Below, piece by piece: positions 22,272 through 29,708 of a stretch of DNA of 64,000 nucleotides. This DNA comes from Pseudomonadota bacterium (GTDB lineage Bacteria; Pseudomonadota; Alphaproteobacteria; Rhizobiales; Xanthobacteraceae). The position numbers were made by a program, and so were the translations under genes. Numbering within the stretch: the stretch's first letter is position 1; every line of letters begins with the position of its first letter. The stretch spans positions 8,314-72,313 of the forward strand of contig JAEYAU010000186.1 of assembly GCA_023404705.1 (NCBI GenBank), written 5' to 3'. The notes under the pieces were generated by a model, which worked only from the letters and a program-made list of their open reading frames with translations, did not search any database and was not told where the DNA came from.

Positions 22272-23512
22272 GCGAGCTGTTCCGCCGAGAGGCCGTGCGG
22301 CACGCGACGCGCCGGCTCGAAGGCGAGGTCGTGCTGGCGACACCGCTGTCGATCAAGACGCTCGGCCTGTTCCTCGCGACAATCGTGTTCGCGGCGGTCG
22401 CCTTCCTGTTCAGCGCGAGCTATGCGCGCAAGGCGACGATCACGGGCCTGTTGGTGCCCGACCAAGGCATGATCCGCGCCACCAACTCTGCGGCGGGAGC
22501 GCTGCAGACCATCATGGTCAAGGAAGGCGACATCGTGAAGGCCGGCGACCGCATCGCCGTGGTGAGCCTCGCGGTCGAGACCGCGGCCGGCAATGTGGGC
22601 GATGTGATCCAGCGCGGTCTCACCTCCGAGGCCTTGGCAGCGCGGGCGAAAGCCGAATCGACGCTGGCGCGCCTGAGCGTCGAGCTCGAGCAGGCGAAGA
22701 ACCGGCTCTCCAAGAGCGAAGCCGAGCAGGAGCAGATCAATACGCAGATCTCGCTGCAGGAGTCGCGCGTGAAGCTCGCCCAGGATGATCTCGCGCGCGG
22801 TCTCGCGATCGCGGAACGGGGCTTCATGGCGCGCAAGGATGTGGATGCGCGGCGCTCCTCGGTGCTGCTCTCGCAACAGGAGCTCGCGAATCATCGCCGG
22901 CTGCTCTCCACCAACGAGCGCGAGATCGCCGACATCAAGGCGCGGCTCGCCTCGATCCCGCTGGAGATCGCGGCGGCCCGTGCCGAAGCCGAAGGCGCGG
23001 CCGCGGCGCTGCAGACGCGCACGGTCGAACAGGAGGCGCGGCGGCTGCAGTTCATCACGGCGCCGGTCGGCGGGCGCGTCGCGGCGCTGCCGGTAGCGAC
23101 CGGGCAGACCATTGCGGCCGGCGCGACCATCGCGGTGATTGTGCCCGAGGATGGGCGGCTCGAGGCCGAGCTGCTCGCGCCCTCGCGCGCGATCGGCTTC
23201 GTCAAACCGGGACAGGAGGTGCAGATCAGCCTGCAGGCCTTCCCGTATCAGCGCTTCGGCACCGTGCAGGGCAAGATCCGCATGGTCTCCACGACCGTGA
23301 TCGCGCCGAGCGAGGTCGTGATCCAGGGGCTCAACATCCAGGAGCCGACCTTCCGCATTCGCGTCAGCCTCGCGCGCGAGGCCATGGTCGCCTATGGCGA
23401 ATCCTATGCGCTGCAGCCCGGAATGCTGGTGTCGGCCGACATCGTGTTCGACCGGCGCAGCCTGGTCGAATGGCTGTTCGATCCCATCTACGCGGTCGCG
23501 GGGCGCTCATGA
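22268..23512 (+). CDS. HlyD-family periplasmic adaptor (CvaA/RaxA type)
   Basis: 414-aa membrane fusion protein that links an inner-membrane ABC exporter to TolC. It has a short cytoplasmic N-terminus starting MSELFRREAVRHATRRLEGE (as in CvaA/RaxA), one membrane helix (about 36-57), a lipoyl half GALQTIMVKEGDIVKAGDRI, a long coiled coil (about 120-260) and a second lipoyl half with APVGGRVAALPVATGQTIAA. Residues up to 400 form the beta-barrel. GGGAGG lies 6 nt upstream. ATGA overlaps on both sides tie it to the fusion protein and to the ABC gene. No TolC gene is in the window. Confidence 0.92.
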   Translation: MSELFRREAVRHATRRLEGEVVLATPLSIKTLGLFLATIVFAAVAFLFSASYARKATITGLLVPDQGMIRATNSAAGALQTIMVKEGDIVKAGDRIAVVSLAVETAAGNVGDVIQRGLTSEALAARAKAESTLARLSVELEQAKNRLSKSEAEQEQINTQISLQESRVKLAQDDLARGLAIAERGFMARKDVDARRSSVLLSQQELANHRRLLSTNEREIADIKARLASIPLEIAAARAEAEGAAAALQTRTVEQEARRLQFITAPVGGRVAALPVATGQTIAAGATIAVIVPEDGRLEAELLAPSRAIGFVKPGQEVQISLQAFPYQRFGTVQGKIRMVSTTVIAPSEVVIQGLNIQEPTFRIRVSLAREAMVAYGESYALQPGMLVSADIVFDRRSLVEWLFDPIYAVAGRS

Positions 23513-25656
23513 ACATCTTCGACCGACTGAACCTCGGCCGGCGGCAGCGGCTGCCCGCAATCCTTGCCGCGGAGGCGGCGGAGTGCGGTCTCGCCTGCAT
23601 GGCGATGATCTCGCGCTATTACGGGCACAATGTCGATCTCAACGGCCTGCGCCAGCGCTTCTCCCTCTCGCTCGCCGGCGCGTCGTTGCGCAGCCTCATG
23701 GGCATCGCGGATCAGCTCGGCTTCTCGACGCGCGCGCTGCGCGCCGAGATCAGCTCGCTCAGCAAGGTGCATCTGCCCGCGATCCTGCACTGGGATCTCA
23801 ACCACTTCGTGGTGCTGAAGTCGATCAACCGCAAGGTCGCGGTGGTGCACGATCCGGCCTTCGGCGTGCGTACGCTGACGCTCAACGAGTTCTCCAAGCA
23901 CTTCACGGGCGTGGTGCTCGAAGTGGCGCGTGCGGAAGGCTTCGAGCCGATCACGCAGAAAGCGCCGATGAAGCTCTCCTACCTGTGGTCGCGCCTGCAC
24001 GGCATGTCCGGCGCGCTGCTTCAGGTGCTCATCCTCTCGGTCGCGCTGCAGGTCGCGACCTTTGCGGCGCCGTTCCAGCTCCAGCTCGTGGTCGACGAAG
24101 CTCTGGCGCAGCAGGACCGTGACTTGTTGCTGGTGATCGCACTCGCGTTCGGCGGGCTGGTGATCGTGCAGTCGCTGATCGAGGCCTTGCGCGGCTGGGC
24201 GCTCCAAGTGTTCGGGCATCTGTTGAGCTTCCAGATCACCGGCAATCTGGTGCGCCATCTGCTGCGGCTGCCCAGCGACTATTTCGAGAAGCGGCATGTC
24301 GGCGACATCATCTCGCGCCTGCAATCCGTGAAGCCGATCCAGACCGCGATCTCGACCGGCGTGGTCTCGACCGTGATCGACGGTGCCATGGCGTTTATCG
24401 CGGCCTTCATCCTGTTCTTCTACTCGACGACGCTGGCGCTTATCGTGATCGTCGCCGTGATGCTCAATCTCGGCATCGCGCTCGCGGTGTTCCCGCGCCA
24501 GCGGCAACGCATGGAGGAAGAGATCCTCGCGGAGGCGAAGGAGCAGACGCATCTGATGGAGTCGGTGCGGGCCGCAACGACCCTGAAGCTGATGGGGCGG
24601 GAGTCCGAGCGCGAGGGTGCCTGGCGTAACCTGCACGCCGAGACCACCAATGCCAGCATGTCGGTCGGCAAGTTTCAGATCTCGCAGAAATTCGTGCAGG
24701 GCCTGATCACGGGACTGCAGACCGTCATCGTCATCTACGTGGCGGCGCGGCTGGTGCTCGACGGCAAGGGCTTCTCGGTCGGCATGCTGTTCTCGTTCCT
24801 CTCGTTCCGGCAGACCTTCACGGACCGCGCGGTCGCGCTGGTGAACCAGATCATCGAGTTCCGCTTCCTGCGGCTCTACCTCGACCGGCTCGCGGACATC
24901 GTCACGACCGAGTCCGAGACGAGCGTGGAAGCGCCGGCACTCGTCGAGGTGAAGGGCCACATCCGGATCAAGAATGTCTCGTTCCGCTATGGCGCGACCG
25001 ATCCCTTCGTGCTCGAGGACATCAATCTGGAAATCGAGCCGGGCGACTTCATCGCGATCACGGGCGCGTCGGGCGGCGGCAAGACCACGCTGATGAAGCT
25101 CCTGCTGGGCCTCAACCGGCCGACCGAAGGCTCGATCGAGCTCGACGGCTATCGGGCGGCGCCGGAACGCTGGCGCTCGTGGCGCGAGTTCCTCGGCGTC
25201 GTCGCGCAGGACGACCGGCTGCTCTCGGGCACGATCGCGGACAACATCGCGTGCTTCGACCCGGACCTCGACATGGAGCGTGTGCAGCAGGCCGCGCATG
25301 CCGCGCAGGTCCATGAGGACATTCTGCGTGCGCCGATGCAGTACATGACGCTGGTGGGCGATATGGGCTCGACTCTTTCGGGCGGACAGCGCCAGCGCGT
25401 CCTGCTTGCGCGGGCGCTCTATCGCAATCCCAAGATCCTGGTGCTCGACGAAGGTACTGCCAATCTCGACGAGAAGAACGAGGAGCTGATCGCGGATCTC
25501 ATCGCGCAGATGCCGATCACGCGCATCGTTGTGGCGCATCGCCCGGCGCTGATCCGCCGCGCCAAGAAGGTTTACGAGGTCGGCGGGCGCCGTATCGTCG
25601 AGCACAAGAACTGGTCGCCGCTGCACGCGCTGCAGCCTGCTGCCGCTGGGGAATAG
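23509..25656 (+). CDS. Peptidase-containing ABC transporter (C39, CvaB/RaxB type)
   Basis: 715-aa exporter that cuts double-glycine leaders and pumps out the mature peptide. The N-terminal C39 peptidase (about 15-140) has the catalytic Cys in AAEAAECGLACMAMI, His in WDLNHFVVL and Asp in VVHDPAFGV, so the triad is intact. Six membrane helices follow (about 165-440), then the ATPase: Walker A GASGGGKTT, signature LSGGQRQR, Walker B ILVLDEGTANLDEKN and the H-loop VVAHRP. The start is ATG 23509 overlapping the hlyD stop; upstream in-frame codons lie inside hlyD. Likely substrates are the seven GG-leader peptides at 18234-20486. Confidence 0.95.
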   Translation: MNIFDRLNLGRRQRLPAILAAEAAECGLACMAMISRYYGHNVDLNGLRQRFSLSLAGASLRSLMGIADQLGFSTRALRAEISSLSKVHLPAILHWDLNHFVVLKSINRKVAVVHDPAFGVRTLTLNEFSKHFTGVVLEVARAEGFEPITQKAPMKLSYLWSRLHGMSGALLQVLILSVALQVATFAAPFQLQLVVDEALAQQDRDLLLVIALAFGGLVIVQSLIEALRGWALQVFGHLLSFQITGNLVRHLLRLPSDYFEKRHVGDIISRLQSVKPIQTAISTGVVSTVIDGAMAFIAAFILFFYSTTLALIVIVAVMLNLGIALAVFPRQRQRMEEEILAEAKEQTHLMESVRAATTLKLMGRESEREGAWRNLHAETTNASMSVGKFQISQKFVQGLITGLQTVIVIYVAARLVLDGKGFSVGMLFSFLSFRQTFTDRAVALVNQIIEFRFLRLYLDRLADIVTTESETSVEAPALVEVKGHIRIKNVSFRYGATDPFVLEDINLEIEPGDFIAITGASGGGKTTLMKLLLGLNRPTEGSIELDGYRAAPERWRSWREFLGVVAQDDRLLSGTIADNIACFDPDLDMERVQQAAHAAQVHEDILRAPMQYMTLVGDMGSTLSGGQRQRVLLARALYRNPKILVLDEGTANLDEKNEELIADLIAQMPITRIVVAHRPALIRRAKKVYEVGGRRIVEHKNWSPLHALQPAAAGE

Positions 25657-25723
25657 TCGCAAGCCAGACATAGCCGATGCATCGCGCGCCGTTCGCGCCG
25701 CGCGCGAATTTTTTCTCGCGTCG

Positions 25724-25748
25724 GGAACGTGTCTCCCGAAGCGCGGTT
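25724..25748 (+). promoter_or_regulatory. EcfG-type stress promoter of the manganese catalase gene
   Basis: GGAAC at 25724-25728 and GGTT at 25745-25748 with 16 nt between. It matches GGAAC-N16-CGTT except C to G at the first -10 base. The leader would be about 80 nt. Confidence 0.55.
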
Positions 25749-25836
25749 CAATTCATAACCCGATGCGACCAGTCCTCGCGCAACGCTATGGACGTCGACG
25801 GGACCGCCGCCACATCGAGAAAAGAAGGACAAGCGA

Positions 25837-26715
25837 ATGTTCATTCGCCAGCGTAAGCTTCAGTACAATGCCAAGCCCGAGCGTCCCGACCCGCTATTTG
25901 CGAAGATGCTGCAGGAGCCGCTGGGCGGCCAATGGGGCGAGATCAGCGTAGCACTTGGTTATCTGTTTCAAGGCTGGGGCTGCCGCGGGCCGCAGAAATA
26001 TCGCGACATGATCCTCGACATCGGCACCGAGGAGATCGGCCATGTCGAGATGCTGGCGACGATGATCGCGCGGCTGCTCGAGAGCTCGCCGGTCGAGGCG
26101 CAAGAAGATGCGGCGAAGAACTCGCTGATCGGCGCCGTGATGGGTGGTGCGCGAGTCGAGGACGCGCTCGTCGCCGGGTTCAATCCGCAGCACCTGATCG
26201 TCTCGGGCGCCGGCGCGCGGCCGGCCGACAGCATGGGCAACCCTTGGACCGCGAGCTACATCGTCGCGAGCGGGAACCTGCTCGCCGACTTCCGCTTCAA
26301 CGTGACCGCGGAGAGCCAAGGACGCCTGCAAGTCTGCCGACTCTACAACATGACCAATGACACCGGCGTGCGCGACATGCTGTCGTTCCTGATCGCGCGC
26401 GACACCATGCACCAGAACCAGTGGCTCGCGGCGATCCGGGAGCTCGAGGAGGAAGGCTTCGACGAGACGCCGGTGCCGAACAATTTCCCGAAAGACCTGC
26501 AGAAGAACGACGTCGCTTATCAGTACATCGACGCGTCGGAGGGGTCGGAGAGCAGCGCAGGCCGCTGGGCCAAAGGTCCGTCGGTGGACGGGAAAGGACA
26601 GTTCACCTACGCCAAGATCAAGCCGCTCACTGACGACGAAGGCCTGCTCAACCAGGTCGACCCTCGCACCTACGGAACACCGGCCCAGCCGGTGCCGCCG
26701 ATCGCAGCCGAGTAG
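25837..26715 (+). CDS. Manganese (non-haem) catalase
   Basis: 292-aa di-manganese catalase that breaks down hydrogen peroxide. The four-helix ferritin-like core carries the metal Glu/His ligands: EISVALGYLFQGW, DIGTEEIGHVEMLATMIARL, and the second pair around RDMLSFLIARDTMHQNQWLA. GNPWTASYIVASGNLLADF and YNMTNDTGV are also family-typical. GAAGGA lies upstream of the ATG. An EcfG-like promoter at 25724 fits its role as a stress enzyme. It is a single-gene unit closed by a hairpin at 26725. Confidence 0.95.
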   Translation: MFIRQRKLQYNAKPERPDPLFAKMLQEPLGGQWGEISVALGYLFQGWGCRGPQKYRDMILDIGTEEIGHVEMLATMIARLLESSPVEAQEDAAKNSLIGAVMGGARVEDALVAGFNPQHLIVSGAGARPADSMGNPWTASYIVASGNLLADFRFNVTAESQGRLQVCRLYNMTNDTGVRDMLSFLIARDTMHQNQWLAAIRELEEEGFDETPVPNNFPKDLQKNDVAYQYIDASEGSESSAGRWAKGPSVDGKGQFTYAKIKPLTDDEGLLNQVDPRTYGTPAQPVPPIAAE

Positions 26716-26724
26716 GGATGCCGC

Positions 26725-26764
26725 GCCAAAGCGCGTTCCGGATTCCATCCGGAGCGCGCTTGGC
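26725..26764 (+). terminator. Hairpin terminator after manganese catalase
   Basis: GCCAAAGCGCGTTCCGGA / TCCGGAGCGCGCTTGGC, a 16-17-bp stem with one bulged A and one G-T pair and a 5-nt loop. No clear T-run. Confidence 0.6.
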
Positions 26765-26886
26765 CGTATCGGCGTCGGCTGCCGAACGCGAATCTTGGAT
26801 CGCGGCACAAAGCTCGGAACATTCCGGCCGCGCAGACCTTCTCTTGCAGATGAAAGGGCACGCGTGGGGAGGACCATGGGTGCGCG

Positions 26887-27216
26887 ATGTCCAAGTCCAC
26901 AATCCTTCGCCTGCGCGCGGTCTCCTCACGCTTCTGCTGGATTGCGATCGGCAGCGGATTGGCTGCGGGCCTCGCGGTGCAGCTCGCGGCCGCGCTGATC
27001 TTCACGCCTTCGGCCCATCACGCGTACCCCATCGGTCATGAGACGGCCTTGATGGCGAGCGCGAGCGTGGCGGCGCTGATCGGCAGCGCCTTCGCGGGCG
27101 TGCTGGCGCAGCGCGTCGGCCGGCATGCAGCGCTCAACGCCTATGCGAGCTGGGCCACGCTCTCGCTGATCCTGATGCTGCAGATCGCAGCGACCACGGA
27201 CGTGCTCTCGGCCTGA
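26887..27216 (+). CDS. Small membrane protein, 109 aa, unknown
   Basis: Three predicted membrane helices: WIAIGSGLAAGLAVQLAAAL, MASASVAALIGSAFAGVLA and SWATLSLILMLQIAAT. There is a basic N-terminus and no known motif. A GGGGAGGA lies about 15 nt upstream, far for a ribosome site, so the start is uncertain. The hydrophobic pattern in this frame, unlike the others, supports a real gene. It converges with the end of the formate dehydrogenase operon (13 bp between stops). Function unknown. Confidence 0.55.
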   Translation: MSKSTILRLRAVSSRFCWIAIGSGLAAGLAVQLAAALIFTPSAHHAYPIGHETALMASASVAALIGSAFAGVLAQRVGRHAALNAYASWATLSLILMLQIAATTDVLSA

Positions 27217-27229
27217 GCGGCGCGTCCGC

Positions 27230-27805
27230 TCAATCCGTCTTCGACTTCGCGAGCAGGTCGTCGCGCAGGGCCGCGAGCGCGAGCAGACTCGGCGGGAGTG
27301 CAATGCCGGCCTTGCGCAGGCGGCGTGTCGCCTCCTGGCAAGCCCGCAGATCCTTACTCTCCTTCATCGCGCGCGCCTGCTCGATGGGGATCGTCGGTCC
27401 CTCGCTCGCCTTTCCGTCATGCGGAATCGGCGCGGCCTGGCCGGACGAATGCTGCGGCTTGTCGACGGCCGGTGCGGTCTGGCCGGTGGACGGATTGGCG
27501 CCGCTCGGCGCGGGCTGCTGTGCGGCCTGCGCGGGCTGCTGCGGCTTTGCCGGCTGCTGCGCGGCTTGCGGCGCGCCTTGCTGGCCACCCTCGGCTTTCT
27601 TCGCGGCCTGTTGCTCCAGATAAGTCACGAGCTCCTGGCAGATATTGGCGGGGCGGCCGGCCGCTCCCTGCGCCTGCGACGTCTCGGTCTGCTTGTTGGG
27701 CGCATTCGGCGCCACCGTGAGATCCGGCGGTCGCTGCTGCTGGCTCCAGGCCGGCGCGGACAGGAGGGCGAGGCCGGCGACGCCGAGCCAGAACATGGAA
27801 CGCAT
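27230..27805 (-). CDS. Periplasmic Gln/Pro/Ala-rich protein, 191 aa
   Basis: Signal peptide MRSMFWLGVAGLALLSAPAW with likely cleavage near A-W-S|Q. The mature part starts with QQQRPPDLTV, has a short segment with NICQELVTYLEQQ, then a low-complexity linker of Gln, Pro and Ala (about 70-125). A C-terminal domain follows with ACQEATRRLRKAGIALPPSL. Two lone cysteines (NICQEL and RACQEA) could pair. It is the last gene on the formate dehydrogenase strand, 36 bp after the small membrane gene, so it may be an envelope accessory. Function unknown. Confidence 0.65.
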   Translation of the reverse strand: MRSMFWLGVAGLALLSAPAWSQQQRPPDLTVAPNAPNKQTETSQAQGAAGRPANICQELVTYLEQQAAKKAEGGQQGAPQAAQQPAKPQQPAQAAQQPAPSGANPSTGQTAPAVDKPQHSSGQAAPIPHDGKASEGPTIPIEQARAMKESKDLRACQEATRRLRKAGIALPPSLLALAALRDDLLAKSKTD

Positions 27806-27841
27806 CAGGGATCTCCCTTTGTGGCGGGCATCGACGGACCG

Positions 27842-28063
27842 CTACTGCTGGCGTCCGCCGCCATGCGCTTCCTGTCGACGCGATTTCTCCGCGTCATTGA
27901 GGCCGGACCAGTCGGGTCCGACCAGGTTCGTGCCAGGATCGCCGACGCGCACGGTCGGCATGGGCTGGCTCTGATAGACGGTCCGCTGCGACGAATTGAG
28001 CACGACGCCCGCTCCGAACGCGATCACGACCGCCACGATGATGCCTGCGATGATGACTCCCAT
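27842..28063 (-). CDS. Small single-span membrane protein of the formate dehydrogenase operon, 73 aa
   Basis: One N-terminal membrane helix, VIIAGIIVAVVIAFGAGVVL, and a short hydrophilic tail (YQSQPMPTVRVGDPGTNLVG) that would face the periplasm. It begins 4 bp after the stop of the cytochrome b subunit gene, so it is translated together with it. Similar short proteins follow fdh genes in Rhizobiales (from memory). A role in assembly or anchoring is only inferred. Confidence 0.65.
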   Translation of the reverse strand: MGVIIAGIIVAVVIAFGAGVVLNSSQRTVYQSQPMPTVRVGDPGTNLVGPDWSGLNDAEKSRRQEAHGGGRQQ

Positions 28064-28067
28064 GGGG

Positions 28068-29090
28068 CTACTCCGCGGGCTGCTGCCGGGGGGTGATCGG
28101 CATGCGGCCCTGCTCCTCCGCGACCCAGATCGGGTGATGCTCGCGCGCCCAGGTCAGGTCCACCTCGCCGGAGCCCATGGCGTCATAGGCGCCCACCATG
28201 CCGAGCGTGCCGATATAGATGTGACCCAGAATGATGCCGATCATGATCACGGCCGTGAGGGCGTGGACATACTGCGCCCATTGCATGCCGTTGATGTCGA
28301 GGCTCCAGAACGGGAACAGCATCAGGACGCCGCTGACCGCGAGCGCGCCGCCACCGATGATCACGGACCAGAACATCAGCTTCTGCCCGGCATTGAAGCG
28401 GCGTGCGGGCGGATGCGAACGCGAGAAGAAGCCGCCCATCTGCCGCAGCCAGATCGCGTCGTAGCGGTCCGGGATATTGTCGCGGATCCAGACGACGAGC
28501 ATCAGCAGGATCCCGAGCATGAAGGGCCAGGCGATGAAGTTGTGCGCGAACTTCGCCCATTGCGACCACGACGCGAAGGCGTCGGGGCCCATCAGCGGGA
28601 ACAGCAGGCGCTTGCCGAACACGTAGTTGAGACCGGTGAGCGCCAGCACGATGAACGAGGCGGCCGTCATCCAGTGGATGAAGCGCTCGAACACGTTGAA
28701 GCGCCGGATCTTGATGCCGCTCTCCGGCGCCTCGGTGCGGATGCGTCCGCGCACGAAATAGAAGATCGCGAGACCGAGCAGCACCGCGATGATCAGGATG
28801 CCGCCGATCCAGGGCAAGAGGCCCTCGTGGAAGCGCTGATAGCCGCGGCCCTGCGGCTGCTCGAGCAGTGCCGCCTTGTAGTCCGGGATGGTCACGCGCC
28901 CTTGCAGCTTGCCGAGCTCCTGCAGGAGCTGCTGCTCGTTCGGGGCGGCGGCAGTCGGGTTCTGGCCCGATGGCGAGCCTTGCTGGGCGGCCGGCGGCAC
29001 GTCGCGGCCGTGCTGGGCCGGAGCCGGCGGCGCGATGGCGAGCGAGATCGCGAGGGCGAAGCCGAAGGCTGCGAGTTGACGCCGAAGCAT
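28068..29090 (-). CDS. Formate dehydrogenase gamma subunit (cytochrome b556)
   Basis: 340-aa membrane anchor that passes electrons from the catalytic subunits to quinone. There is a signal-like N-terminus MLRRQLAAFGFALAISLAIA with A-P-A-Q-H cleavage and a Gln/Pro-rich periplasmic stretch. A helix WIGGILIIAVLLGLAIFYFV follows, then the four-helix cytochrome b domain with haem ligand candidates in FERFIHWMTAASFIVLALTG, FAHNFIAW and YVHALTAVIMIGIILGHIYI. GAGGAGG precedes ATG 29090. It is longer than E. coli FdnI because of the N-terminal extension. Overlaps none; 10 bp from the beta gene. Confidence 0.9.
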   Translation of the reverse strand: MLRRQLAAFGFALAISLAIAPPAPAQHGRDVPPAAQQGSPSGQNPTAAAPNEQQLLQELGKLQGRVTIPDYKAALLEQPQGRGYQRFHEGLLPWIGGILIIAVLLGLAIFYFVRGRIRTEAPESGIKIRRFNVFERFIHWMTAASFIVLALTGLNYVFGKRLLFPLMGPDAFASWSQWAKFAHNFIAWPFMLGILLMLVVWIRDNIPDRYDAIWLRQMGGFFSRSHPPARRFNAGQKLMFWSVIIGGGALAVSGVLMLFPFWSLDINGMQWAQYVHALTAVIMIGIILGHIYIGTLGMVGAYDAMGSGEVDLTWAREHHPIWVAEEQGRMPITPRQQPAE

Positions 29091-29100
29091 GCGAGCCTCC

Positions 29101-29697
29101 TCAGAGCGCAATGGTTTCGCGATAGGCGGTCTGCCAGCCCCAGGCGCCGGAGCCATAGCCCCGCTGCACCACGCGTTGCTTGTAGATCTGCGCGATGATC
29201 TCGCCGTCCCCGGCGAGCAGCGACTTGGTCGAGCACATCTCGGCGCAGAGCGGCAACTTGCCTTCGGCAAGCCGATTGCGGCCGTATTTGATGTATTCGA
29301 CCTCGCTGCTGTCGGGCTCCGGGCCGCCCGCGCAGTAGGTGCACTTGTCCATCTTGCCACGCGAGCCGAAGTTGCCGACGCGCGGATATTGCGGCGCGCC
29401 GAAGGGGCACGCGTAGAAGCAGTAGCCGCAGCCGATGCACAGGTCCTTGGAATGCAGCACGACCGCATCGGCCGTGGTGTAGAAGCAGTCGACCGGACAC
29501 ACGGCGGCGCAGGGCGCATTGGTGCAGTGCATGCAGGCCATCGAGACCGAGCGCTCGCCCGGCTTACCGTCGTTCAGCGTGACGACACGGCGGCGATTGA
29601 TGCCCCAGGGGACGTCATGCTCGTTCTTGCAGGCGGTGACGCAGGCGTTGCATTCGATGCAGCGGTCGGCATCGCAGAGAAACTTCATCCGAGCCAT
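29101..29697 (-). CDS. Formate dehydrogenase beta subunit (iron-sulfur)
   Basis: 198-aa ferredoxin-type electron-transfer subunit. Four [4Fe-4S] Cys sets are visible: CIECNACVTACKNEHDVPWG, CMHCTNAPCAAVCPVDC, CIGCGYCFYACPFGAPQYP, and the last C-T-Y-C with CAEMC. It receives electrons from FdhA and passes them to the cytochrome b. There is no membrane helix at the C-terminus (E. coli FdnH has one). It lies 11 bp after fdhA with GAGGAG upstream of ATG 29697. Confidence 0.94.
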   Translation of the reverse strand: MARMKFLCDADRCIECNACVTACKNEHDVPWGINRRRVVTLNDGKPGERSVSMACMHCTNAPCAAVCPVDCFYTTADAVVLHSKDLCIGCGYCFYACPFGAPQYPRVGNFGSRGKMDKCTYCAGGPEPDSSEVEYIKYGRNRLAEGKLPLCAEMCSTKSLLAGDGEIIAQIYKQRVVQRGYGSGAWGWQTAYRETIAL

Positions 29698-29708
29698 AGT
29701 GTATCTCC

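Noticed and set aside
22268..25656. HlyD/ABC pair as the exporter of the RTX adhesin
   Set aside because: The ABC protein has an intact C39 leader peptidase and sits with GG-leader peptides; RTX exporters normally have an inactive C39-like domain and lie next to their substrate. Not excluded, but less likely.
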